The notes under the pieces are model-generated. The model saw only the letters and a list, made by a program, of their open reading frames with translations. It was not told where the DNA came from and searched no databases. A stretch of 64,000 nt of DNA from Corella eumyota. Its lineage: Eukaryota > Chordata > Ascidiacea > Phlebobranchia > Corellidae. The stretch lies in the NCBI GenBank assembly GCA_963082875.1, contig OY720099.1, positions 5,270,001-5,334,000 of the forward strand, read 5' to 3'. Within the stretch, counting starts at the first letter, position 1, and every line of letters starts with the position of its first letter. The position numbers and the translations under genes were made by a program. Positions 37,201 through 47,182 of this stretch are shown here, one piece after another.

Positions 37201-38120
37201 TTGACCACTTTCTAATATTTTGTTCACTTTTTTTAAGATATGTCCTGGTTGGGTACGTTGTCCTCCACCAAATATAAAAAAAGAATTAGAGCGACATGCT
37301 AGGTAAGTTGTCAAAACCCCCGATTTGTGACGTCACTTATATAGCGTATATTACGAAAATGCAAAGTTTACACCTGCATTTGACCACTTTCTAATATTTT
37401 GTTCACTTTTTTGAAGATATGTCGTGGTTGGGTACGTTGTTCTTTACAAAATATCAAAAATAAATTGGAGCGACATGATAGGTAAGTTGTCAAAACCCCC
37501 AATTTGTGGCGTCACTTATATAGCGTATATTACGAAAATACAAAGTTTACACCTGCATTTGACCACTTTCTAATATTTTGTTTACTTTTTTGAAGATATG
37601 TCGTGGTTGGGTACGTTGTCCTCCACAAAATATCAAAAATAAATTGGAGCGACATGATAGGTAAGTTGTCAAAACCCCCGATTTGTGACGTCACTTATAT
37701 AGCGTATATTACGAAAATACAAAGTTTACTTGACCACTTTCTAATATTTTGTTCACTTTTTTGAAGATATGTCGTGGTTGGGTACGTTGTCCTCCACAAA
37801 ATATCAAAAATAAATTGGAGCGACATGATAGGTAAGTTGTCAAAACCCCCGATTTGTGACGTCACTTATATAGCGTATATAACGAAAATACAAAGTTTAC
37901 ACCTGCATTTAACCACTTTCTAATATTTTGTTCACTTTTTTGAAGATATGTCGTGGTTGGGTACGTTGTTCTTTACAAAATATTAAAAATAAATTGGAGC
38001 GACATGATAGGTAAGTTGTCAAAACCCCCGATTTGTAACGTCAGTAATAATACGTATTTTAGTTCAGTACAAAAGTTTACTCCTGCTTTTAACAATTTTT
38101 CAATGTTTTGTTTAATTTTA
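34235..38120 (-). repeat. Right arm: ~22 copies of the 179-bp repeat, inverted
   Basis: gtgacgtcac recurs every 178-180 bp from about 34286 to 37858. The outermost copies are degenerate (tggcgtcac near 37508, taacgtcag near 38037). One unit near 37725 lacks about 10 bp. Two monomer types alternate: ...ccgatttgtg with tataaaaaaagaatt, and ...ccaatttgtg with tatcaaaaataaatt. That gives a ~358-bp dimer. Confidence 0.95.
34286..38045 (+). promoter_or_regulatory. Outward-facing CRE/TATA/5' splice-site cassettes (one per monomer)
   Basis: On the outward strand (+ in this arm, - in the left arm) each monomer reads gtgacgtcacttatatagcg: a full TGACGTCA palindrome followed at once by a TATATA-like box. 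About 130 bp later comes gcgacatgataggtaagttg, which contains an ATG and the consensus donor AG/GTAAGT. A T-box-like half site (acacct) lies between. The arrangement resembles a CREB/ATF-type core promoter and a short leader exon. Activity is inferred; only the motifs are seen. Confidence 0.45.
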
Positions 38121-38325
38121 TTTTAATTTTAAAGTGTTAAGATCCTTGCCAACTTATTCTATATAAGGTTTGATTTGAATTTGTTCCCTTTAAAGGGGCT
38201 ATTTTACCCCGTTATTTTTTGTATTGTACGATTATAAAATATTTGGAATCACTATTTTTATAATTATCCGCCCAAGCAAAATTCTCTGCTACTCTCTGCC
38301 AGCTCTCTGACAGAAAGGTGGTGGT
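38120..38325 (-). repeat. Right outer end of the inverted repeat, non-tandem
   Basis: Partner of 26844-27050. It ends 14 bp before the zinc-finger start codon, so it must hold that gene's 5' leader or promoter unless an upstream exon exists. Confidence 0.85.
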
Positions 38326-38339
38326 GTTTGTTTGTTGTC

Positions 38340-39386
38340 ATGGAAAGTAACTTTGAAGATATTTATCAAGAATCTAGCGTAAGCTACAATGTAGAAATAT
38401 CAGGTCTAGAGTTAAAATTTAATCGAATAAATTCCCAACCAGTTAATATAACCAACTTGACAATTATACCTGCAACAGCTACTACCGAACAACACCAGTG
38501 CCCGCTGTGTTTTAAACATTTTAAAAGCAAAGCAAATTTAAACAAACATTCTTTAAACCACGAAGGCATCAAACCTTATAAATGTGAGATTTGTTTTAAG
38601 GAATTTGCACAAATTGCAAATATGAATAGACACAAGAAAATGCATGATAATAATAGACCATTTTCATGTACCCTCTGTACTAAAGCATACACGCAAAAAT
38701 CCAACCTTATAGTTCATATGCGGACCCATACTGGCGACAAACCGTTTAAATGTAAAGTTTGTAATAAAGGATTTACACAAATCGGAAATTTAAAAAATCA
38801 CGAATTTACTCATGATATTATTAAACCATTGTCATGTGATATCTGCAATAAAGGATTTGTGCAAAAGATAAACCTGGATACTCATATGGAAAAGCATTTA
38901 TCATCTGGGGACAAAATGTATGAGTGCAGTCTATGCAACAAAAAATTGTCAAACATTTATAGCCTTAAGGCTCATATCAAAAACTTGCACTCTTCGCCTA
39001 ACTCAAATAGCAACGCAAATGGTTTTAAAAACAATAAAGTGGTGAAGAAATTTGAATGTTACATGTGCAGTAAATTATTCAAAAGTGATTCCATGTTAAA
39101 AAAACACATCAGTCATAATCATGTGAATCAAAAGTTATACGAATGCTCCATTTGCAAAAAATCTTTTTTCCACATTTCAAAATTGAAACAACATGTTGTC
39201 ACTCATTCGGACCAGAGGCCATTTAAGTGTAAAGAATGTGGTAAATCTTTTAAAAAAACCTACTCCCTAAAAAGACACATGACATCACATACTGGTGAAT
39301 TAAACTACAAGTGCAAGCGCTGCAAACTTCAGTTTTTGCGTCGCTACCAACTTAATTTACATCTCAAGGATTGTTTAAAGAAATAA
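38340..39386 (+). CDS. C2H2 zinc-finger protein, ten fingers, intronless
   Basis: 348 residues from the ATG at 38340. After a ~50-residue N-terminal part with no KRAB or BTB-like domain, nine C2H2 fingers follow: CPLC..HSLNH, CEIC..HKKMH, CTLC..HMRTH, CKVC..HEFTH, CDIC..HMEKH, CSLC..HIKNLH, CYMC..HISHNH, CSIC..HVVTH, CKEC..HMTSH. A tenth ends H-LKDC, a C2HC form. Linkers such as TGDKPFKC and SDQRPFKC are near the standard TGEKP type, so sequence-specific DNA binding in the nucleus is likely. I cannot assign an orthologue; expansions of such genes are common. The coding sequence starts 14 bp from the foldback-like element. Confidence 0.9.
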   Translation: MESNFEDIYQESSVSYNVEISGLELKFNRINSQPVNITNLTIIPATATTEQHQCPLCFKHFKSKANLNKHSLNHEGIKPYKCEICFKEFAQIANMNRHKKMHDNNRPFSCTLCTKAYTQKSNLIVHMRTHTGDKPFKCKVCNKGFTQIGNLKNHEFTHDIIKPLSCDICNKGFVQKINLDTHMEKHLSSGDKMYECSLCNKKLSNIYSLKAHIKNLHSSPNSNSNANGFKNNKVVKKFECYMCSKLFKSDSMLKKHISHNHVNQKLYECSICKKSFFHISKLKQHVVTHSDQRPFKCKECGKSFKKTYSLKRHMTSHTGELNYKCKRCKLQFLRRYQLNLHLKDCLKK

Positions 39387-39806
39387 GTTGTTTTGGTTAA
39401 AGCTTATTTAATTAACCTAGTGTTATATTACTTCGAGTGTTTGTTTGAGTTTTGTGTTTTGTACTATTTACTTACCTTCAACTTGAATATTGCTATTTTT
39501 TTTATAACAATGTGTCAGTTATTGATTAATTTTTTTTTATTTCTAACCATAATTTATCGTACTCTTGTCGAATGAGTATCTACACAGTACTTTCAAAATA
39601 TCAAACCCTTTAAATATTATATTTAAACTAAACATAAGTAAAGTTAAAAAAAAAACAGTTTAAAAAAAGTGAAAAAAGAGAAAATTAATGCAGTTGGGCA
39701 TTTCAAGTGGTTCGTTTATCGGAATTAGTTATCTAAAATCTGACCCAAATAAAAACTAAGTTAAAAAATTCTTAATAAGGTTGTTCTTTTTTATACAGAT
39801 TTAAAA
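39387..39806. other. Short intergenic region
   Basis: 3' flank of the zinc-finger gene and leader of the macrodomain gene. ttcttttttatacag ends 8 bp before the next ATG and looks like a splice or trans-splice acceptor. Confidence 0.5.
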
Positions 39807-41075
39807 ATGTCAAAATTTATATGTAATGAAGCCCTGAATAAGAAAGTGAAGTGGAAATTGGCTGACATCACAAAATTGGAAGTTGATGCCATTGTAAATG
39901 CTGCTAATGAATCTCTTTTAGGTGGAGGAGGAGTAGATGGAGCTATACATCGTGCAGCTGGCCCCAAATTACTGGAAGAATGTAAACATTTAAGAGGTTG
40001 TCCGACTGGTGAAGCAAAGATTACAAAAGGATACAAATTGCGTGCTAAGTATGTAATTCACACTGTTGGGCCTATTGGGGAAAATCCAGAAAAATTACAT
40101 AACTGTTATTTTAACAGTCTTGAGCTTATGCGCAAGCATAAGTTGCGCACTATAGCCTTCCCATGTATTTCGACCGGAATTTACGGTTACCCAAATGAAA
40201 GTGCAGCCAAAGTTGTTTTGCATACTGTTCGCGAATGGCTGGATGATTACCATGAATCCTTGGACGAAATTATTTTTTGCCTTTTTATGGACATAGATCG
40301 AAAAAAATATAGTGAGAATTGGCCTCGCTACTTCCCTATACAAAAAAAATCTAATTCATCACAAGATAAGACAGATAAAAGTTTAAGCATGGATGAAACT
40401 TTAGTTTCAGATGACCGAAAAAAGTCGAGCAAAAAAGGGAAACCCAATGTAGAACTTGAAAAAAAGGATGTCTGCACCAAAAGTAATAGTTCAAGTGTTG
40501 ATCCTAAAATGAAGTCAAAAGATGAAACCAGAGTTTCTAAAGATCAAAAAAAATCAAGCAAAAAAGAAAATCCAAATGTGGAAGCTGAAAAGAGGGAAAT
40601 TCCTGGCAAAAATTTTGGCCCAGCCAATAATACTGAGAAATCGGAAAGAAGAAAGTCAAACAAAGAAATTTCTGATAACCAAAAAAAGTCAAGCAAAAAA
40701 GAAAATTTAAATTTGGAAGGTGAAAAGGGAGAAATTTCTGGCAAAAATATTGGATTGGGCAATGATACAGAGAAATTAAAAATGAACAAGTCAATAGAAG
40801 AAATTTCTGATGACCAAAAAAACTCATGCAAAAAGGAAAGATCAACAGATAAAGTTAAAAAAAGTAAAGTTTCTAACCTAAGTGATAAACCTGAAAACAA
40901 AGATGAAAGCGATGTCAAAAATCAAAATATTGGCAGAAATGTTAATGTAGCCGAAAATACTGAAAATAAAAGCATTTTGGGTGAAACTGAAGAAACAAAA
41001 GTAAAATCTGGAGACAAAGGCATCGACTCTGAAAAAAGTCCTAAGAAAAAGAAAAATAAAGAGACCCAAGTCTAA
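39807..41075 (+). CDS. MACROD-type ADP-ribosyl hydrolase with long charged tail
   Basis: 422 residues in one exon. Residues 1-180 are a macrodomain close to MACROD1/2: [20 protein letters not shown], the [14 protein letters not shown] loop, [28 protein letters not shown] and [10 protein letters not shown]. Such enzymes remove mono-ADP-ribose from acidic side chains and O-acetyl-ADP-ribose. Residues 190-420 are a low-complexity Lys/Ser/Glu tail with about four copies of S-D-(D/N)-x-(Q/R)-K-K-S-S-K-K units, a likely nuclear or nucleolar localisation region. After the stop, a neighbouring frame continues in the same Lys-rich style to 41138 (see findings). PolyA signal near 41191. Confidence 0.88.
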   Translation: MSKFICNEALNKKVKWKLADITKLEVDAIVNAANESLLGGGGVDGAIHRAAGPKLLEECKHLRGCPTGEAKITKGYKLRAKYVIHTVGPIGENPEKLHNCYFNSLELMRKHKLRTIAFPCISTGIYGYPNESAAKVVLHTVREWLDDYHESLDEIIFCLFMDIDRKKYSENWPRYFPIQKKSNSSQDKTDKSLSMDETLVSDDRKKSSKKGKPNVELEKKDVCTKSNSSSVDPKMKSKDETRVSKDQKKSSKKENPNVEAEKREIPGKNFGPANNTEKSERRKSNKEISDNQKKSSKKENLNLEGEKGEISGKNIGLGNDTEKLKMNKSIEEISDDQKNSCKKERSTDKVKKSKVSNLSDKPENKDESDVKNQNIGRNVNVAENTENKSILGETEETKVKSGDKGIDSEKSPKKKKNKETQV

Positions 41076-42031
41076 GAAGAAACAAGACGATGTGTCAAAA
41101 GAACAAAAGGATGGAGGAAACACTATATATGTATAAGTGAAAACATTTTTGTGCAGTGTGATATGTTAGAATTTAAACTGCATTAAATTACAATAAAAGC
41201 ATGTTTATAAAACAAAATACAAATATTGTAAAACAACACATAATTTATTGTCAAAAGAAGTAACTGCTTATTTGTATACTGCTTAATAACATTTATTTGA
41301 TCCTAATTTTTAAATTCCTTAGTGCATGATTATTATTGTAGTATTTTTCTAGATTTTGTTTTATTTTAAACTTAGTAATTTTGCTGCAACGCCTAAGTTT
41401 TAAGAATGTTATAAATGCTTTAGTTTTAGTTGTTATTAGCTTGTTGGTAGGCCTTTACTAATTTAAGTTTTTTAATTGTAAGGTGCTGTCCATTACCGGT
41501 ACTTAGTTACTTGCTGTTTTTTTAAAGTTCCATAATTATTTTTTATAATTAAAGTGCCCAAAGGTTGCAAATAAAATTTCTAAAAAGTTCAATATTTGAT
41601 TTTTCGAAAGTATAATAGTTGACTTGTATTGTCAATAAATGTATATATGATTTAGTCAAGCGGCAGAATTAACAAATTATTTCAAAAACGGTTAATAAAA
41701 TAAACAAAAATCTTTACTTTTTTAAATAAATTTTAAATGGTTTGCATTCCAAAATGCAAACAAATTTGCATTTACATTAATTAATTGGCAATTATAAATA
41801 CAATCAAAAACTAAAACACATTTATAATGCCCCAAAAATATATACTATTTTGAAAAGTTACATAATTAATGAGAGCACAGGCAAGGCACTTCTATTCCAA
41901 AATAGGGTTGGATTGAATATTTATCAGGCAATATTAACCTAACATACTCTTATACTATTTTTTTAAATATCTGCAAAACTACATTATAATCTTAGTATAA
42001 AAATAACTCTTTAACAAAGATAACCTTGATT
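41076..42031. other. Convergent intergenic region
   Basis: 3' flanks of the macrodomain gene and the first SLCO gene. AT-rich. The right part resembles 48.5-48.7 kb, as expected from the SLCO tandem duplication. Confidence 0.5.
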
Positions 42032-45000
42032 TTAACAGATTGTTTCCTTTTCTGGAAGATTAAATTCGGTTGCAATGGTTTTATCCAGATCAATTTTTTC
42101 AGCAGGCATTAAAGTTTGATTTTCGCTGCTACTTTTAGTGTCACTTTCAAGAATTGCTTTGTTTTTCTTTTCTTTTTTAACAGCCAATCGATAGTACAAA
42201 CAAGCACAAGTGATTGCTATCATTTTGGCACAAACCAGTATGCCAAAAAAATTTCTCCGGTATGAAGCATTGTCGTAAACCTGACAAGAATTTTGTTTTG
42301 GAATTTTAATCAGCAAAACCATAAATTTTTTTTATAACTGTTATATTTAACAATGTTTCAGTGGATCTGACATACAGAGGTTGAAGTATTTAAATTGTAC
42401 TAAAAGTTTAACTGTTACATTTTAACCCATTACTTACACTGCAAAAGGATCTGGCTGTGCAAGATTTTCGAGTCCAATGAAGACAAGTTTTATCAATGGC
42501 TAGACCAAATATTATGGGGCCAGGTATAAAACCTAACAAGCGATAGGTAGAATAAGCCATACCAATTCCAAAAGATTTGTCTTGGGGTTCAAGGGTTCTA
42601 AGAAAATACAAAGAAAACCAACAACATTAGATGTTTTACTTAATTTTCTCCTGGTTTTCAGTTGCAAAATCTTTTTTACCTTAATAGCATCATAAACATT
42701 GGAGTGGCATTTAGGCCACCAAAAAAGCCAGAAAGACAACTTAAAATCAAAACACTCCAAACTGAGTCCTCGCATTTGCTAACAACACATCTGCCAACTC
42801 TTACTGTTTGTGTAACGTTTAAATCATCAGAAAGTTGAACACATGAGCATCCTGTGAATTCCTGCAAGATAAAATTGGTTGTATTATCATAATTTAAATG
42901 GTAACATAAATAAATTGTTAAACTTAAAAAAAAATTGTAAACTTTTACATTAACCTGGTATGGGTAGTCAAAATTAGGCTAAAATTAAAAAAAGTCTAAA
43001 ACGTACAATAATGGTTCCATTTTCATTTGATGTTGAGCCATTGCAGCCAGCATGACAAGGAGAGATATAAGTTACACCATGAGGATCACATACAGGGGTA
43101 TATATGTTTTCTTTGCAATTACAATTAGCATTACATATGTTTGTAACATTTGGAGTTATTAAAATAGCATTCTCATAGCTGCAAAAATGTAAATAAAAGA
43201 CTTAACTTAGTATAAAATAAACAATTTAGGATTAAATAATATTAGAAGCATCACCTACTTAACTTACCTTGTTTGATAAGGCACTGTAAGTCCTGCAGTA
43301 TCAATTGTGTCACAGCCAATAAACAGAAGTGGAAAGTTACAACACAATACTGCTACAGCAGAAAAAATCGACATTTTGCTCATGCTGACAATACCGAATT
43401 TCCATTTTTTAATAATAAAACTTCCAACTAAAGTACCCACCATTAGTAGAGGAAGATTAATCGTTCCTATTAAAAGAAATACAAGTACGTTATAGCTCAA
43501 TTTTACAGTTTTCAAAAACGCTTTCTGCGGTATGTTATATTCTTAGCTCTGTTGTTGGTTTAAAACAGAAATTCGTTTACTACATCAAACAGATATTTTA
43601 AGTTTACCATTTACACGAACAAACCAATTAAGAAGCTGCTGGAGGAAGCCGATTTTCCAAATTCAACTTGAAAATATTTGACAGCGAATGTAACCCAGCC
43701 ACTTATCTGAAATGCTTCAGCAGTCCATTTTACAATAACCAAAACGTATAGTTTGTTAGTAAAGAGTCTTTTAAATGCGGAACCTATACCACTGTTAATA
43801 AACATATTTAAAATTAACAATCAATATGACATTGAGCGTCTATAAGATTTAATTTTCTTTTTCATTTAATATATGTTAGATGATTTAAACATGAAATTTT
43901 TGACCTAAATTTAAATCTTTTTTAAATTTTGTTTATATATTTTAGTTGAATAAATAAAATAAGAATTTTATTTAAAAGATTTAAAAAAAAAGAAAAATTG
44001 CATTTTATTGTGTTTTTTTTTAATTAAATTAATAGTACCCCATATCAGTCTTTGGTCCATTTGTCAAATGATTTCTCCTTGTTATTTCACCTTTAGATTT
44101 TTTATCTGCCAATTCCTTTTCTTCCTAAAAAATGAAAAATTTGTGTTTTTATTAATTTGGTTTATACAAATTTATTTTTAGCATGTTTATTTAATTTTTT
44201 ATAATTATAATAATAAATTTAATAATAGTATTTGATTTAAATTGATTATTGTAATAGTAACGGCGGTATACCTAACAAAAAAATAAACATTAATGTAAAC
44301 ACCTTCTCTGTCATTTTCTCCTTTTCCATTGTTCTAGGAAAAAACCAAAATGGTATGCTAGCAATAAGAATACCAAATGCTGTGACCAAGAAACCTATCC
44401 ACCATGCTCCAACCCAATTAGGATTAGATGGTTTAATTGTTATTGTTGCTGCAAACATTTAACAGGTTTTGTAAATACTGGTATATGCCAATATGTATAC
44501 ATATAAACATACTTATTATGTTAATTTGTCCTATAAAAGTTCATATACTTGTTGTAAGTGTTAATGTCTGTACCTATCTAAAACTGTTGCAGGTGAAACA
44601 GTCAATATAAAAAACATCCTGGTGTGTTAAGTATTGAAATCATCACGTAAAATAGCCACAACCATGTAATACAAGTTTAGTAAAGTAATTTAAATTCATG
44701 CCACATTTTTAGTAAATGTTTATCTGATCATTTGTTTAAAAAAAAAGAAAAAAAAAGTATTTGATAGTTAATCATAGTTTTTTAAACGAAAATGCAATAA
44801 CATTTATATACAATTTTATTTAGCTTATGTACAAGTTAAACTGTGTTTTTCATTGCAATATTAAACAAAATATAACTTACAGATATCAACCCAACCAACA
44901 TCCACCCAAATTCTTAAAATCACAGAACCCAACACATATCCAATTGCTGGACCAATCAAACCAATTGTCATTACAATGCCTGAAAATAAACATGTTAAAT

Positions 45001-47182
45001 AAAATTATTGTTAAGAAGTTCAAAATTTTATTAAATTTTTTTTATTGATGCAATTGTGTAACTTATAACCCAAACTTGAAATACTTTGTTCTATGAAATT
45101 CTGAATAGGTAAGTCAGATTTAGATCTTCGTAGTTCAGCCTTTTAACAAAAACCTTTTGAAAAAAAAATTCTTTGCTAATTTTACCTATGTAAAATGCAG
45201 CATTGTGCTCAGTGGCATGATCATCTATAAAAGAAAAGCCAAGTGGTTGAAGTGAAGATCCACCTATACCACATATAAATATCCCAAACATTATCAAAAA
45301 ATACAAATTTGATGAACTTTGCACTTCACCAACTTTTTCACATTTGCTAATGTTGCTAGAAGTGCTATAATCTGGGAATCTATCAAAATGATTTAAGACA
45401 AATTTAATTTCAAATTCGTTTTAATTTAAAACTAATATGAAATTATAAATACACTATGTTTAATTTAAATATTGCTTACACATCACATGTTATTTTTTGT
45501 TGACCATCCTCCACTGAAACATTTTTTGAGATATCTTCAAAAGAATATCGTTCTCCAATAAAATGAGGCAAGGCAGACAAACTATAACCAAACACAAGTA
45601 GTAGAGAACTTATCGCTATAACCCGAGGTCTAAATATAAAACCGATTCTAAATAAATGTAAGAATAATTTTTTAGATATATTTTAAATTTTTTAAAATCA
45701 TTTTTAAGAAGAAAAATTTATTTTTTTTGCTTGTAGTGTAATAAATTTGCATGTCAGTATAACAAAATAATGTTTATATATTATGCAGCATTACATATAG
45801 TAGTGCATGGTATTTTTAACAAAGTTTATACCACAAACACTTTTTCGATTTTACTTGCAAACCAGGAAAATAAAGCAATAAAGTTAAAATGCAAAGTGTA
45901 AAGTAAAAAGCAACAATATTAAAAACGAAATCAAATTTTAAATCCAAAATTAAAAAAAATTACCTATTAAATCTACTCCCATAATAACTGACAAATACCA
46001 TCACCAACAAGTTCCCAAATTGATAACTGGATGATACCAAGGCAAGAAATGTGCTTGATAATTCAAATCTTCTTTCTATTGTTGTAAGTACACTGCGTAA
46101 CAATGTACCTCCAAGTACCTTTATGGAAAATATACCCAAGTATATAGAATGCATAAAGAAAACTACAAATTGTTTTTTAAAATAATGCAAAAAAATGTGA
46201 TATTGATGTATTGCCATCATTTATTTATAGCTGTTTTAAAATAATTTATTTTCTATCAAATAAAAACTGAAGAGGCAAAACAAAAAGGTAAATAATTAGT
46301 TACCACTTAAATACATAACAAAAACATGTACCAAGTTCAATTATATAATATTGTTTACCAAACTTAGCAGTGAAGTTCATTCAACTTTAAGTGTGGTAAA
46401 CATGAAAAATGCAGCTTTAGGTATTCTGTAATCTTTACAAAGAAGTAACATGTAGAAAAATGTTTAAACATGGTAAAACCTGTCACGTAATCTAAAACAA
46501 ATGTTTACTGAAACGTTTTTTGTTCCCTAACTTGATTTACATGTGTGAAACCAGATATAAAAATAGGAGTAAACAAACTACTTTTTCTTTACTTTTGATA
46601 ATGCAGTAAACTAATTACATTTATAATGTTGGAGTAAACAATGACATTGATAAATTTGAAAAAACAATTTTTTTACCTGCTAACAAGACTGTTATTGTTT
46701 TAAACCATTAATCATTATTGAGTAAACCTCAAATTTATGAGGCTACTGTTTGACGATAGTAAATTATGTTTAAAATCATTTAAACTACCTTTAAAATGAT
46801 TTTTAATAGGGTGACAAACATTACATAAAACTTACGACCAATAAAATATATCAAATCATTTTTTTAAGTTTGAATATGACATATTTGTAATATTTTTGGT
46901 ATTTTTATTAAAAAATAAATAAAATATGTTATATAGCTTCTAATGATAAAAAGTTACATTAAAATTCAAAACATAGAAAATAAATTGGAGACAAAAACGT
47001 TTTTATCAAACTGATGAACTTAAAAATAATTTACAAATTTATATTTTGAACAAATAAATTAACATGAAAATAACAAAACCTCATTATAATTAAATAACAA
47101 TTATTAAACATACCTCTGCAAAAAATAAAACTCCCATAAAAGCAGCAAATCCACGAGCATTTATGCAAGTTCTGGACCCCAT
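42032..47182 (-). CDS. Organic anion transporter (SLCO/OATP), copy A
   Basis: OATPs are twelve-helix plasma-membrane exchangers of large organic anions. Thirteen exons: 47114-47182, 45964-46118, 45480-45629, 45186-45379, 44881-44979, 44303-44448, 44039-44124, 43625-43791, 43268-43466, 43007-43178, 42680-42861, 42438-42597, 42032-42280; they give 675 residues, a normal family length. Landmarks: LTTIERRFELSS and FVSYYGSR in the first helices, GFSFIDDH, the superfamily signature WVGAWWIGFL, FKRLFTNKLYV, and the Cys-rich Kazal-like extracellular loop (NICNANCNC...CHAGC...CSC), then SFGIGMAYSTYRLLGFIPGP. The short N-terminus (MGSRTC) and a TM core without PDZ-type end are ordinary. Which SLCO subfamily is not clear. 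Confidence 0.92.

Larger units (their letters stand above)
26844..38325. mobile_element. Giant foldback-like inverted-repeat element
   Basis: The left end (accaccacctttctg at 26844) is the reverse complement of the right end (ending 38325). The match runs inward for about 200 non-repetitive bp with scattered substitutions and small indels, including the block ggggtaaaatagccccttt, then into a 179-bp tandem repeat in each arm. Both arms share the same degenerate outermost monomer, with caggagtaaacttttgtact in place of the standard sequence. The arms are 27.05-33.32 kb and 34.24-38.06 kb, in opposite orientation, around a ~0.9-kb unrelated centre. Long inverted ends built from tandem subrepeats are the hallmark of foldback (FB-type) DNA transposons. 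No transposase frame and no clear target duplication were seen, so an ordinary inverted segmental duplication remains possible. Confidence 0.7.

Noticed and set aside
27050-38120. CRISPR-like array
   Set aside because: Units are contiguous 179-bp repeats with no unique spacers, in a eukaryotic genome.
26844-38325. Inverted arms as an assembly mirror artefact
   Set aside because: The arms differ in length, monomer order and private variants, and their outer ends have substitutions and indels.
40537-40918. Two minus-strand Ser/Phe/Leu-rich frames of about 100-124 codons
   Set aside because: Antisense shadows of the repetitive Lys/Ser tail of the macrodomain gene.
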